Source: Brevibacillus laterosporus DSM 25 (GTDB lineage Bacteria > Bacillota > Bacilli > Brevibacillales > Brevibacillaceae). Taken from it: a stretch of 64,000 nt of DNA. Below are positions 26,102 to 35,602 of this stretch, piece after piece. A program made the position numbers and the translations under genes. Each line of letters starts with the position of its first letter. The stretch's first letter is position 1. Location of the stretch: NCBI RefSeq assembly GCF_002706795.1, contig NZ_CP017705.1, positions 4,563,501-4,627,500 on the forward strand, written 5' to 3'. The notes below the pieces were generated by a model that was not told where the DNA came from, made no database searches, and saw only the letters and a program-made list of their open reading frames with translations.

Positions 26102-27328
26102 ATGAAAAAATGGATGAAAACGTTCTTGGCAATTGGTTTTTCTCTGATTACGTTTGGAATTCAGCCAAGTTACGCTGCGCAACCACCAGCCCTACCACTA
26201 GAAGAAGTAAAAGGGGAGGGTGCGATTCTCATTGATGGCTCGTCAGGAACCGTTCTATTTGAAAAAAATCCCCAACAGTATTTATTTCCTGCTAGTATTA
26301 CCAAAATCGCCACTGCTATTTATGCTATAGAAAACGGAAATATAAACGATATGGCCACCGTTTCTAATAAGGCGAGAACGGTAGAAGGATCCCGCGTCTA
26401 TCTGGCTGAGGGTGAACAAGTATCCATGCGAAATTTACTCTTTGGGCTGATTTTAAATTCAGGTAATGATGCTGCCATTGTGATTGCCGAACATATGGCT
26501 GGTTCCACAGAAGCTTTTGCTGAAAAGGTTAATGCTTATTTAAAAGAAAAAGTCGGAGTAAAAAATACTCATTTTACGAATCCACATGGATTGCATGATG
26601 AGAATCACTACACAACTGCTGCTGACATGGCTAAGATTGCGCAGTATGCCATGAAAAATCCCTTCTTACGTGAAATTGCCGGTACCAAACGTTATGAATG
26701 GCACCAAAAAGAATGGGATACCGTGCTGGTCAATCATAATAAAATGCTTACTACTTATGAAGGAACCACAGGTTTAAAAAATGGCTTTACGGATCAAGCA
26801 CGAAATACTTTGGTGGTTACAGCTAAACGGGGAGATACAGAACTGATTGCGGTTACCATGAAGGCACCATCTAATGTGGTTAGTTATCAGGATGTAAACA
26901 AAATGCTCGATTTTGGCTTTACCCATTATGAAACGAAAAAGATCGTAAATGCAGGACAATACCTGGTATACCAACCCCAGACTGATACCGAGAAGGCAGC
27001 AAACTTTTATACGGATAAAGATTTATTTATCACGGTTCCCAAACAGACTACATACGAACAAAAGCTACTGAACAACGGGGACCTTGAGGTGACTTTATCC
27101 AATGGAGAAGTGAGGAAGCTACATCTACAACCTGAAGTACTTCCGACGGCTGTTTCTACTTCAGAGGAGAGTGAACAGGTGATTACTCGTAATCCAATTG
27201 CTCTATATGGTATTGTCGTATTTTGGGCGCTACTTAACTTGTTTTTCATCCTTTTCTTCATTCGTTTATTACGCGCGAAACGGCGTACGAGGCGTACGAA
27301 TATTGTGTTGAGGAAACGAGCAAATTAA
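26102..27328 (+). CDS. D-alanyl-D-alanine carboxypeptidase (low-mass penicillin-binding protein, DacF-like)
   Basis: 408 residues. Signal peptide to about residue 25 (PSYAAQ). The peptidase S11 motifs are present: SITK at about 65-68 (active-site Ser65), SGN in LILNSGNDAAI, and KNG instead of KTG in TGLKNGFTD. A beta-rich C-terminal domain follows, then a transmembrane helix (about 365-390) and a basic tail, so the enzyme is anchored to the outer face of the membrane. It trims the terminal D-Ala of peptidoglycan stem peptides. DacF is forespore-specific in B. subtilis; timing here is unknown. Confidence 0.9.
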   Translation: MKKWMKTFLAIGFSLITFGIQPSYAAQPPALPLEEVKGEGAILIDGSSGTVLFEKNPQQYLFPASITKIATAIYAIENGNINDMATVSNKARTVEGSRVYLAEGEQVSMRNLLFGLILNSGNDAAIVIAEHMAGSTEAFAEKVNAYLKEKVGVKNTHFTNPHGLHDENHYTTAADMAKIAQYAMKNPFLREIAGTKRYEWHQKEWDTVLVNHNKMLTTYEGTTGLKNGFTDQARNTLVVTAKRGDTELIAVTMKAPSNVVSYQDVNKMLDFGFTHYETKKIVNAGQYLVYQPQTDTEKAANFYTDKDLFITVPKQTTYEQKLLNNGDLEVTLSNGEVRKLHLQPEVLPTAVSTSEESEQVITRNPIALYGIVVFWALLNLFFILFFIRLLRAKRRTRRTNIVLRKRAN

Positions 27329-27363
27329 AAATAAGCAAGCCTACTATGAGCTATATATGCGAA

Positions 27364-27397
27364 AGAACAATCGGACAAGCCGGTTGTTCTTTTTTTG
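27364..27397 (+). terminator. Rho-independent terminator
   Basis: AGAACAATCGG / CCGGTTGTTCT stem followed by seven T, 36 bases after the carboxypeptidase stop. Confidence 0.85.
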
Positions 27398-27479
27398 CAG
27401 GAAAAAGTTATAATAGAAAAAGATGTAAGATTATTGAAAATATAGACAGACACATAGAAGAATGTAGGAGGGCATTGCA

Positions 27480-28316
27480 ATGAGAATAGAAACGTTTACT
27501 AGCAAGGGTATAGGCTGTTTAAACGAAGATTCGTTGATTGTTCATCCAACCCTCCCTATTTATGGTGTGGTTGATGGTGTTACTTCACTACATGGATTCG
27601 TTAATGAAAATAAAGAAACCGGTGGATACCTGGCTTCAACAGCTATTGCTCGCTATTTTACACAGATACATAGACTGATCTCGTTACCAGACCACATAGC
27701 GACTGCTAATTTGCTTGTTCGTCTACACATGCAGGAAGCCGGAATTGATCTGTCTTTCAAACAAAATCTTTGGGGAGCCGCAGTTGGAATTGTGGCAATC
27801 GAGAAGAACGGTATATCGTATGCACAAACAGGAGACTGTATGATTTTTGCTGTATATGAAAATGGTAATGTACGTATATTAACTCGTCCACAAGTGGAGA
27901 TGTTAGAAGAACGTACATTGCAAAAATGGCAGGAAGGCATTGAGAATGGTCTACTATCACGTGCGGAATTAAGTTTACTCATTCGAGATTTAATTATTCA
28001 AAATCGTGAATTACAAAATGAAACGAATGGCTATGGAGTATTAAATGGAGAGGAACAAGCCTTAGATTTTGTGGAATATGGCAGAATTAGTCGTGTTGGA
28101 GTAAAGCACGTGGTCATGATTACAGACGGATTGTTCTGGCCATTAGGCAATCAAAAAAAGCAGGATTGGTCATGGATGGTTCATAAAATAATGGATATGG
28201 GTCTAGAAAACTATGCTCAAGCGCTAACAAAGGTAGAAGAAAGCGATCCAGAGTGTGTGAAATACCCACGATTTAAAATCTCTGATGACAAAACGGGTAT
28301 TATCCTTACACTATAA
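27480..28316 (+). CDS. PP2C-like protein serine/threonine phosphatase
   Basis: 278 residues. PPM-family metal residues are visible: N-terminal EDSLIV, GVVDGVTSLHG, the QTGDCMIFAVY strand, VVMITDGLFWPLG and the C-terminal DDKTGIILTL. GGAGGG precedes the ATG. There is no membrane segment or sensor domain, so it is a cytoplasmic single-domain enzyme. A partner kinase is not in the window. The PP2C group called PPM2 is common in Bacillales near nucleotide-related genes. The protein substrate is unknown. Confidence 0.8.
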   Translation: MRIETFTSKGIGCLNEDSLIVHPTLPIYGVVDGVTSLHGFVNENKETGGYLASTAIARYFTQIHRLISLPDHIATANLLVRLHMQEAGIDLSFKQNLWGAAVGIVAIEKNGISYAQTGDCMIFAVYENGNVRILTRPQVEMLEERTLQKWQEGIENGLLSRAELSLLIRDLIIQNRELQNETNGYGVLNGEEQALDFVEYGRISRVGVKHVVMITDGLFWPLGNQKKQDWSWMVHKIMDMGLENYAQALTKVEESDPECVKYPRFKISDDKTGIILTL

Positions 28317-28367
28317 AGAAAGATTGGTATAATAGGGATTGAACCAAATAAAAAGGTGGTAATCAGC

Positions 28368-28919
28368 ATGAAGTTATTTTTTCTCTCAGACATCCACGGT
28401 TCTTTAACCTATGCCCAAATAGCCCTAGAAGCATTTGAACGAGAACAGGCAACTCATTTAATCCTATTAGGAGATGTGATGTATCACGGACCACGTAATG
28501 CCCTACCAGACGGATATAATCCGTCTGAAGTAGCCACTCTGCTAAATAGGTATTCTAACAGCATTACAGCTGTACGTGGAAATTGCGATTCAGAAGTTGA
28601 TCAGATGCTCCTTCATTTTCCGATTATGAGCGATTCTAATACGATCATTACGGATAAACGTCGTATTTTTGTTACGCATGGACATATTTATCATGAGGAT
28701 CATCATCCGGCATTATCGGTTGGAGATGTGTTGATTCATGGTCACACACATATCCCGATGGCCAAGAAAAAGGGTGATCTATTTATCCTAAACCCTGGTT
28801 CCATAGCTATTCCGAAAGAGAATCATCCGCATACATATGGGGTGATTGAGGATGATCAGTTTTTGATTAAAAAATTGGATGGCGAGGTGTATATAGAGTC
28901 TTCACTCGTATTGAATTGA
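28368..28919 (+). CDS. yfcE: YfcE-type metallophosphodiesterase
   Basis: 183 residues from ATG 28368 (AAAGGTGG upstream; GTG 28356 overlaps it). Calcineurin-like motifs in order: FLSDIHGS, LLGDVMYHGPRN, VRGNCDSE, THGHIYHE, IHGHTHIP. All expected His/Asp ligands for two metals are present. The family hydrolyses small phosphodiesters; the natural substrate is unknown. It follows the phosphatase gene by about 50 bases and may share its transcript. Confidence 0.9.
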   Translation: MKLFFLSDIHGSLTYAQIALEAFEREQATHLILLGDVMYHGPRNALPDGYNPSEVATLLNRYSNSITAVRGNCDSEVDQMLLHFPIMSDSNTIITDKRRIFVTHGHIYHEDHHPALSVGDVLIHGHTHIPMAKKKGDLFILNPGSIAIPKENHPHTYGVIEDDQFLIKKLDGEVYIESSLVLN

Positions 28920-28938
28920 TCGGGAATTCATACTACTA

Positions 28939-28966
28939 TTGACATATCGGGAAATATCGATATAAT
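28939..28966 (+). promoter_or_regulatory. Promoter with ArsR-type operator, apparently leaderless
   Basis: TTGACA (28939-28944), 16-nt spacer, TATAAT (28961-28966). Between and over them lies ATATCG-N8-CGATAT (28944-28963). The -10 ends 7 bases before the ATG of the regulator, so transcription would begin at or near the A of ATG and no ribosome site is present. An identical arm-and-spacing operator recurs at 29321-29340. Confidence 0.75.
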
Positions 28967-28973
28967 CATCATT

Positions 28974-29279
28974 ATGGATTATGTCATGATTTTTAAAGCT
29001 TTATCGAATGAAACCAGATTGCAAATGTTACATTGGTTAAAGGAGCCAGAGCTACACTTTCCGCCATCCTCTTGCAACTATGAGCATTTTCCAGGAGGAA
29101 TCTGTGTAGGACAAATTCAAGAAAAAGCGGGTCTATCCCAATCGACCACGTCACAGTACCTAGCAATTATGCAACGTGCGGGGTTATTAGAAGCTAGGCG
29201 CTTTGGCCAATGGACGTACTATCGCAGAAATGAGGAAATGTTGCAGAAACTGGCTACATATTTCGAAAAGGAGTTGTAA
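28974..29279 (+). CDS. ArsR-family winged-helix repressor
   Basis: 101 residues. Starts MDYVMIFKALSNETRLQMLHWLKEP (typical ArsR), recognition helix AGLSQSTTSQYLAIMQRAGLLEARRFGQWTYYRRN. Two cysteines, at about residues 34 and 44 (SSCNYEHFPGGICVGQ), flank an insertion before the HTH and could sense thiol stress or metal; no classical alpha3 CVCDLC metal site is seen. The promoter predicts a leaderless message. Matching operators before this gene and before the flavin-dependent monooxygenase downstream suggest it represses both. Confidence 0.88.
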   Translation: MDYVMIFKALSNETRLQMLHWLKEPELHFPPSSCNYEHFPGGICVGQIQEKAGLSQSTTSQYLAIMQRAGLLEARRFGQWTYYRRNEEMLQKLATYFEKEL

Positions 29280-29320
29280 AAGAAGAGTGGAACACCGTTT
29301 CATTTTTCTTTTTTAACCTA

Positions 29321-29340
29321 ATATCGAAAATTTCCGATAT
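29321..29340 (+). promoter_or_regulatory. Second ArsR-type operator
   Basis: ATATCG-N8-CGATAT, same arms and spacing as at 28944-28963, about 57 bases before the monooxygenase ATG and after the arsR stop. Probably the operator of the luciferase-like gene and perhaps of namA. Confidence 0.7.
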
Positions 29341-29396
29341 TCCGATTTAGCATATTGCAGTGACTACACATGATATATCTTCAAAAGGAGAGTCCC

Positions 29397-30422
29397 ATGA
29401 AAATTAGTGTACTGGATCAATCGTATGTAATAGATGGGGGAACCCCAGAGCTAGCCTTGGAGCAAACGACTGAGCTAGCGCAATACGTGGATGAAATTGG
29501 GTATCACAGGTATTGGGTGTCTGAGCATCATCATTCCGAAGCGCTAGCAGGTTCATCTCCAGAAGTTCTTATCGCTTATTTGGCGGCAAAAACGAAAAGA
29601 ATTCGTATTGGGTCGGGGGGTGTAATGCTTCCTCATTACAGTGCATATAAAGTGGCAGAAAATTTTAACGTATTAAGCACTTTGGCCCCAGGTCGCATAG
29701 ATGTAGGAATTGGGCGTGCTCCAGGGGGGATGCCACTCTCAACCAGAGCTCTACAGGATTTGCAGGCGCGTGACATAGATACATTTCCAGAGCAAGTCCA
29801 GCATCTAATTAGCTACATTGACGACAGATGGAATGGGGAACAGCCTTTTCCAGGATTAAAAGCTACTCCACTTCCAGCGCATAAGCCTGAAATCTGGATG
29901 CTTGGATCTAGTGACAACAGTGGATCGGTAGCTGGGCAGCTGGGATTGCCATATGCATTTGCTCACTTTATCAATTCCCAACCAGGAGCGATGGACCAGG
30001 CTATTCGGCAGTATCTACGTGCATTTCAAGCATCATCACGTCTTCTACAACCCAAAGTACTTGCAGCAATGAAAATCATTGTGGCAGATACAGATGCAGA
30101 GGCGAATGAACTCGCGCTAAGTGCGTTACATCTTACTCATTTATTGTATCGGGGACGTTTGCAACCGCTTGTTAGCCCGAAAACGGTAAATGCCTACCCC
30201 TATACCGCAAGTGAATTTGCTGAGATAGAAGCAATGAAGCGTACATTCCTAATCGGATCAGTACAAACCGTTGCCCTAAAAATCAGAGAACTACAAGAGC
30301 GATATCCGATTGAAGAGTTGATGGCAGTTTCACCTATTTATGATGTAAGTGCCCGTAAACGATCCTATGCCTTATTAAAGCAGGCTGTGGATGAAGCAAG
30401 TTCGGGTTATACATACAGCTAA
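29397..30422 (+). CDS. Luciferase-like flavin-dependent monooxygenase
   Basis: 341 residues from ATG 29397 (AAAAGGAGAG upstream). Group-1 luciferase-family oxidoreductase: ISVLDQSYVIDGG, WVSEHHHSEALAGSSPEVLIAYLAAKTKRIRIGSGGVMLPHYSAYKVAENF, LAPGRIDVGIGRAPGG, PEIWMLGSSDNSG. Uses reduced FMN from a partner; the substrate is unknown. It lies behind an ArsR-type operator and upstream of an old-yellow-enzyme gene, so the group may answer to electrophiles or quinones. No dedicated flavin reductase is adjacent. Confidence 0.88.
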   Translation: MKISVLDQSYVIDGGTPELALEQTTELAQYVDEIGYHRYWVSEHHHSEALAGSSPEVLIAYLAAKTKRIRIGSGGVMLPHYSAYKVAENFNVLSTLAPGRIDVGIGRAPGGMPLSTRALQDLQARDIDTFPEQVQHLISYIDDRWNGEQPFPGLKATPLPAHKPEIWMLGSSDNSGSVAGQLGLPYAFAHFINSQPGAMDQAIRQYLRAFQASSRLLQPKVLAAMKIIVADTDAEANELALSALHLTHLLYRGRLQPLVSPKTVNAYPYTASEFAEIEAMKRTFLIGSVQTVALKIRELQERYPIEELMAVSPIYDVSARKRSYALLKQAVDEASSGYTYS

Positions 30423-30470
30423 AAAATCATTCAAATCAAATGCAGGAAACAAAACTAAGGAGGAAGAAAG

Positions 30471-31487
30471 ATGACTGTGAAATTATTTCAACCCTATCAA
30501 GTAAAAGAGGTTACATTAAAAAATCGTATTGTCATGGCTCCCATGTGCATGTATTCTGCAACTGAAAAAGACGGAAAAGTTACTGACTTTCATATTACGC
30601 ACTACTCAACACGCGCTGTAGGACAGGTAGGTCTTATAATCGTGGAAGCTACTGCTGTTGAAGCTCAGGGACGTATTTCTGAATTTGACCTAGGGATATG
30701 GAATGATGAACACATTGCTGGATTACAAAGAATTGTCGACCAAGCACATCAATACGGGGCTAAAATGGGTATTCAATTAGCGCATGCTGGCCGAAAAGCA
30801 GAGGTTCCTGGTACCATCTATGGGCCATCTGCAATTGCTTTCGACGAGGGTAGTCGCGTTCCAAAAGAAATGTCAGTTGAGAAAATCAAACAGACAGTAG
30901 AAGCATTTAAGCAAGCAGCAATTCGAGCCAAACAAGCAGGCTTTGATGTCATTGAAATTCATGCTGCTCATGGATATTTATTGCATGAATTTTTATCTCC
31001 GCTCTCTAATCAACGAACAGATGAATATGGGGGCTCTCAAGAAAATAGATACCGTATATTATCAGAAGTAATAACAGAAGTAAAGAGTGTTTGGGAAGGT
31101 CCGTTGTTGGTGCGTGTCTCCGCTACCGACTACACAGAAGGGGGCTTAACCATCGAGGATCACGTACAATTCGCAGCTTGGATGAGAGAACAGGGCGTGG
31201 ATCTTATTGACGTTAGTTCTGGAGCGCTCGTACGGGCTACTATTAATGTGTATCCAGGCTATCAAGTAAAATTATCAGAGCAAATTAAAGAAGAAGCGAA
31301 CATTCCAACTGGTGCAGTAGGATTAATTACATCTCCAATACAAGCAGAAGAGATTTTACAAAATAATCGTGCAGATGTAATCATTTTGGGCCGCGAGCTG
31401 TTACGCAATCCATACTGGGCTAGAGGTGCTGCAGATGAATTGCAAGTGGAGATTGAAGCACCAAGACAGTATCGATTGGGCTGGTAA
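30471..31487 (+). CDS. namA: NADPH dehydrogenase of the old yellow enzyme family (YqjM-like)
   Basis: 338 residues, the same length as B. subtilis YqjM. FMN-binding start [39 protein letters not shown] with the Cys that tunes FMN in YqjM; substrate-binding [37 protein letters not shown]-terminal NPYWARGAA and the conserved RQYRLGW end. It reduces alpha,beta-unsaturated carbonyls, quinones and nitro compounds and is induced by oxidative stress in Bacillus. 48 bases after the monooxygenase, with its own AGGAGG. Confidence 0.95.
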   Translation: MTVKLFQPYQVKEVTLKNRIVMAPMCMYSATEKDGKVTDFHITHYSTRAVGQVGLIIVEATAVEAQGRISEFDLGIWNDEHIAGLQRIVDQAHQYGAKMGIQLAHAGRKAEVPGTIYGPSAIAFDEGSRVPKEMSVEKIKQTVEAFKQAAIRAKQAGFDVIEIHAAHGYLLHEFLSPLSNQRTDEYGGSQENRYRILSEVITEVKSVWEGPLLVRVSATDYTEGGLTIEDHVQFAAWMREQGVDLIDVSSGALVRATINVYPGYQVKLSEQIKEEANIPTGAVGLITSPIQAEEILQNNRADVIILGRELLRNPYWARGAADELQVEIEAPRQYRLGW

Positions 31488-31580
31488 ACGTAAGCGTATG
31501 CGTGACAACATTCATTCTTGAATGGATTGCAGGTACCCTTTTAAAAAAATTGTTTGTAGAAATTACAAATTGACTATGAG

Positions 31581-31622
31581 AAGCTAGTGATCCTTTGGAC
31601 GTATAGGATTCTAGCTTTTCTT
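31581..31622 (+). terminator. Rho-independent terminator
   Basis: AAGCTAG-tg-ATCCT / AGGAT-t-CTAGCTTTTCTT stem about 95 bases after namA. Confidence 0.7.
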
Positions 31623-31785
31623 GTGTTAGGCGATTATTGCAAGAAAGCTGAGATATTTGTGAATGTACATAAATACAGCAATTGGTTTGACCTTATGGAT
31701 AAAATGGTATAAGTTATAGTATATATATGAAATATATTTCTGACAATTTAAATAAAGCTTACAATACATTAAAAGAGGGGTTACT

Positions 31786-32466
31786 ATGCCAATTCCTAAG
31801 AATTACACTTCTTCTATTCGCTTAACGGCAAAAGAAAAAGCGTTTCGACAGCTACAGAGCTGGATTATTGATGGAACCTTAGAGCCTGGGGAAAAGTTAT
31901 ATGATGCTGAAATTGCAGAAGCGATAGGAGTAAGCAGGACTCCTGTAAGGGAAGCCTTTCAGCTACTCGAAGTCCAAGGCTTTATTGAAACCTATCGAGG
32001 GCGAGATACAAGAGTTACTACTGTTTCAAAAGAAGATGTACAGACGATGTATTTACCCCTTGCTTCCCTGCAAGCATTGGCAGCCAAATTAGCTGCGACT
32101 ACAATTACAGAAGAACAAATTGCAAAATTAAACGACGTAAATGTTAGCTATAGACAAGCAATCCATGATAAAGACGTACCTAAAATTGTAGAAATGGATA
32201 GTCAATTTCACACCTTTATTTTAGAAATTGTGGACAATCCCTATATTATTAATTTTACGTCTGTCCTTCAGCTACATATTCAACGCTTAGAATATATATT
32301 TTTTAAGCAACAACACATTCCTAAGGAAGATTCTATTGGTGAACATGAGAGAATTGTTCAAGCCTTTATACAGAAAAATGGACAACTAGCTGCAGAGATT
32401 ATGGAGCAAAATTGGCTGCGTCCTATGAAAGAAGTATATCAACTGATGCAATATAAGAAACCGTGA
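31786..32466 (+). CDS. GntR-family regulator with FCD domain
   Basis: 226 residues. N-terminal winged helix (residues about 15-75): LQSWIIDGTLEPGEKLYDAEIAEAIGVSRTPVREAFQLLEVQGFIETYRGRDTRV. C-terminal all-helical FCD ligand domain with DSQFHTFILEIVDNPYI and HERIVQAF, carrying the Asp/His residues that usually bind metal and a carboxylate. AGAGGGG precedes the ATG. The transporter gene follows 27 bases on and is the likely target. Confidence 0.9.
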   Translation: MPIPKNYTSSIRLTAKEKAFRQLQSWIIDGTLEPGEKLYDAEIAEAIGVSRTPVREAFQLLEVQGFIETYRGRDTRVTTVSKEDVQTMYLPLASLQALAAKLAATTITEEQIAKLNDVNVSYRQAIHDKDVPKIVEMDSQFHTFILEIVDNPYIINFTSVLQLHIQRLEYIFFKQQHIPKEDSIGEHERIVQAFIQKNGQLAAEIMEQNWLRPMKEVYQLMQYKKP

Positions 32467-32493
32467 AGAATGGTAGATCAGTGAGGAGACCAT

Positions 32494-33420
32494 ATGAATA
32501 CTGAAAAGATCGTGCTGTCTAGAAAAGTCGGAGTTGCCTTGGTACTTACAGGAGCTGTGTTGTGGGGGATATCAGGCACTGTTGCTCAGTATCTGTTTCA
32601 GCAACAAGGCTTTAGTCCCGAGTGGTTAGTTGTTATACGTCTATTACTGTCAGGTATTATTCTATTAGGAGTTGCCTATAGAAAAAAGAAACAAAATATC
32701 TGGGGAATCTGGAAAAACAACCAGGAACGACTCAATCTTATCTTATTTGGTATCCTAGGAATGTTAGCTGTTCAATATACCTATTTTGCGGCTATTAAGC
32801 ACGGAAATGCAGCGACGGCTACTATCCTTCAATACTTGGCACCTGTGCTTATTACATGCTATGTAGCCATTCGGTTGAAAAGGTTTCCCACTTTAAAAGA
32901 ATTGCTAGCTGTCATTTTGGCACTTTTAGGAACATTTTTACTGGTTACACATGGAAGCATCCGTAGCCTATCTATTTCTGGATGGGCATTATTTTGGGGG
33001 ATTGCCTCGGCTGTAGCATTGGCTTTTTATACATTACATCCACATAAACTTCTTGCCAAATGGGGAGCAGCAATCGTAGTAGGTTGGGCAATGCTAATAG
33101 GAGGTATTGGTTTTAGTTTGGTCCATCCACCATGGAGATTGGAGGGGCAATGGTCGATTTCTTCCTCTTTAGCCGTCATTTTTATTGTGTTATTTGGAAC
33201 ACTTATTGCTTTTTATTGCTATTTGGAAAGTCTCAAGTATCTTAGTGCCTCCGAAACTAGTTTATTAGCTTGTGTCGAGCCTGTTTCAGCAGCTGTCTTA
33301 TCAGTGATCTGGCTACATGTATCCTTTGGCTTTACAGATTGGGTAGGTACTTTGTGTATTCTTGTTACCATTGCTATACTCTCCCTGGGTGGGAATAAGG
33401 AGACCGTAAAGACAAATTAG
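32494..33420 (+). CDS. EamA/DMT-family transporter
   Basis: 308 residues with ten hydrophobic segments in two EamA repeats (first starts GVALVLTGAVLWGISGTVAQYLF, second SISGWALFWGIASAVALAFYTLHP). ETSLLACVEPVSAAVLSV near the end is the classical last-repeat signature. Drug/metabolite exporters of this type move amino acids, sugars or antibiotics; the substrate is unknown. Co-transcribed with the GntR regulator. Confidence 0.88.
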   Translation: MNTEKIVLSRKVGVALVLTGAVLWGISGTVAQYLFQQQGFSPEWLVVIRLLLSGIILLGVAYRKKKQNIWGIWKNNQERLNLILFGILGMLAVQYTYFAAIKHGNAATATILQYLAPVLITCYVAIRLKRFPTLKELLAVILALLGTFLLVTHGSIRSLSISGWALFWGIASAVALAFYTLHPHKLLAKWGAAIVVGWAMLIGGIGFSLVHPPWRLEGQWSISSSLAVIFIVLFGTLIAFYCYLESLKYLSASETSLLACVEPVSAAVLSVIWLHVSFGFTDWVGTLCILVTIAILSLGGNKETVKTN

Positions 33421-33555
33421 GTTTTACCTTCCTTCTGAACGAGAAAGATCAGTAAAGCTGTAATATGTAATCAGTGGTCTGTGGTGGTCTAATTCAGGAG
33501 AGCCTCGATAGTACATGAACTATAATTTAACATTAAATATTGGTTATCAAATAAA

Positions 33556-33598
33556 AAAGGCCGGTATTCCGATATGGAATACTGGCTTCGTCTTTTAT
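33556..33598 (+). terminator. Rho-independent terminator
   Basis: GCCGGTATTCC / GGAATACTGGC stem with a 5-nt loop, then TTCGTCTTTTAT. The bases from here to 33730 hold no gene. Confidence 0.75.
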
Positions 33599-33730
33599 AA
33601 ATGAAAAAGGGAGGAATCGTTTTACCTGTTCGAGCAAATACATTTTTTCAAAATGTTTCCTTTGTGTGTCCTTGAAGATGATATTTACTGTTGAAAGGAT
33701 TTCACTGAAACTTGGTCTTTTACGCTATTG

Positions 33731-34837
33731 TTAGTAGAGAAATCTCCACAAATAAAAGGTGGCATAGGCTTCCCAATTTGTCCATGTCGCAGAGAGTTTT
33801 AAAATTTCTTCTTTCGTCGGCTTTTGTGGAGTGCCCTGGAGATATTTAATTGCATTGTGTAGGCCCACATCATCAATAGGAAAAGCCGAGGGAATCTTCA
33901 AGCAACGCATTAAAACGTAATTAGCGGTCCACGGTCCAATGCCACGGATTTTTACAAGCATGTTTTCTGCTTTTTTATAATCTCCGCAGTTCCATAACTG
34001 TTCTTTGGTTAATTTGCCTTCCACCATAAGCTGAGCTACGCCAATTAGATACTCACATTTCTTAACCGTCATTCGCAATCCATTCAAGTCTTCAACGCTC
34101 AGAGCTGAGATATCATGTGGAGTGGGGAATATCCAGTACTTTTCACCATTACATTCAACGCTTCGGCCAAACGATTCCACCATCCGCCTTTTCAACGTAT
34201 AGGCGAAGGGCAGGTTGATTTGCTGACCGATAATTCCCCAGCAGATTGCTTCGAATAGATCAGGAATTCCAATATTACGCAAGCCAGTAAATTCAGTAAC
34301 TGCTCTTTGTAACAATACATCTGTTCTAGCTAAATCATAAAATGGTAGCAAATCTGTGTCCAAATCAAACCAATCTCTTACATAACGGGCCACCTCGGCT
34401 CGTACCCATTTGCTGGATGGCATTGTATCTCCTAAAAATCGAATGTGTATCACGTTATCCTGATCTGCACGAATTTCAACAACGGGCGTTTCTTCCTCAA
34501 TGGGTATGGCTCTATAAATTCGTTGATTCTTACTATAAAATAAGCATTCGTTAGGCTCTTTGGACAAGTATTTCATATTTTCGGTAAAGCTGAATTCTTT
34601 TGGCACAACCAGAGTTAACTCTTTCTGTTGATCCTCCCAAGCGCCTACGGGAAGAGTAGAACAGCATGTTTTACATGAGCGATAGCCTGCCTGTTCAGCA
34701 TTTGCTCGTGTTTCAAACCGAACCGTATTTTCCAGATCAAGCAGTTCCGTACACCAAGGGAAACAATATATTTTTTCTGTTTTTTTACCAGTGAAATAAG
34801 AAGCATCCCACTCTGGATAAACCGCTCTCTTTTCCAT
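33731..34837 (-). CDS. AlkA-type DNA glycosylase fused to an Ada-like zinc domain
   Basis: 368 residues from the ATG at 34837 (GGAGG upstream; an upstream ATG at 34867 is poorly placed). Residues 1-60 carry four Ada_Zn cysteines: C25-x3-C29 (IYCFPWC) and C55-x2-C58 (RSCKTC), the methylphosphotriester-accepting module of Ada. The C-terminal 190 residues are an HhH-GPD glycosylase: IIGQQINLPFAYTLKRRMVESFG, VKIRGIGPWTANYVLMRCL, and the catalytic Asp in FPIDDVGL. B. subtilis AlkA lacks the zinc part. It removes alkylated purines such as 3-methyladenine and is divergent from the adaA operon. Confidence 0.85.
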   Translation of the reverse strand: MEKRAVYPEWDASYFTGKKTEKIYCFPWCTELLDLENTVRFETRANAEQAGYRSCKTCCSTLPVGAWEDQQKELTLVVPKEFSFTENMKYLSKEPNECLFYSKNQRIYRAIPIEEETPVVEIRADQDNVIHIRFLGDTMPSSKWVRAEVARYVRDWFDLDTDLLPFYDLARTDVLLQRAVTEFTGLRNIGIPDLFEAICWGIIGQQINLPFAYTLKRRMVESFGRSVECNGEKYWIFPTPHDISALSVEDLNGLRMTVKKCEYLIGVAQLMVEGKLTKEQLWNCGDYKKAENMLVKIRGIGPWTANYVLMRCLKIPSAFPIDDVGLHNAIKYLQGTPQKPTKEEILKLSATWTNWEAYATFYLWRFLY

Positions 34838-34981
34838 AAATATCCTCCATTCATTGCAAACAAACACACTCTTAGTTTTAACATAAAAGGCTTCTACGAA
34901 ATTTCAATATCTTGCTATTACAATCATAAAATCGTACATAGGTTCGTTGTGGAGGGTATACTGTGGATGGAGGTGAACCAA

Positions 34982-35602
34982 ATGAAAGATATCCAAAGGC
35001 ATGGGAAGGAGCATGGTTCTCTAACGGACGAGAAGTGGCAAGCGATCATAAGCAACGATGCATCTTACAATGATAAATTTTTTTATGCGGTTAAAACTAC
35101 AGGTATTTTTTGCAGACCTTCTTGTAGGTCTAGAGAGCCCAAAAAGGAAAATGTTCGAATATTTCTTACGGCAGAAGAGGCGCTGTCAGAAAATTTCCGC
35201 CCCTGCAAGCGGTGCAAACCCACTGGACAACGTTTGCCTGATGTTGAGTGGGTGGCACAGATTACGGATTACATCAAGAAGAATTACAGTGAAACCCTAA
35301 CGCTTGAATCCTTAGCTGATATATGCCATGGGAGTCCTTATCATATGCATCGGACATTCAAACGAATTATGGGTATAACTCCCATCGAATATATCCAACA
35401 GACGAGAATAAATAAAGCTATGGTTTATCTAATTCAATCTGATAAAACGATTGCCGATATCGCAATGACTGTTGGAATGCCCAACACACCGTATTTCATC
35501 ACGCTGTTTAAGAAAGTAACAGGGTATACACCTAAAAAATTTCGCCAATTAAATAAAAATACACAAACCATGGAGGTGTTGCAAAGTGGCAGCAAAAAAT
35601 AA
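34982..35602 (+). CDS. adaA: Methylphosphotriester-DNA methyltransferase and AraC-type activator
   Basis: 206 residues from ATG 34982 (GGAGGTG upstream). Ada zinc domain with C44-x3-C48 (GIFCRPSC) and C75-x2-C78 (RPCKRC); the first Cys accepts a methyl from DNA phosphotriesters. An AraC double HTH (about residues 95-195: LTLESLADICHGSPYHMHRTFKRIMGITPIEYIQ, then IADIAMTVGMPNTPYFITLFKKVTGYTPKKFRQ) turns the methylated protein into an activator. Matches B. subtilis AdaA (about 211 residues). It overlaps adaB by 17 bases and probably controls this island. Confidence 0.95.
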   Translation: MKDIQRHGKEHGSLTDEKWQAIISNDASYNDKFFYAVKTTGIFCRPSCRSREPKKENVRIFLTAEEALSENFRPCKRCKPTGQRLPDVEWVAQITDYIKKNYSETLTLESLADICHGSPYHMHRTFKRIMGITPIEYIQQTRINKAMVYLIQSDKTIADIAMTVGMPNTPYFITLFKKVTGYTPKKFRQLNKNTQTMEVLQSGSKK

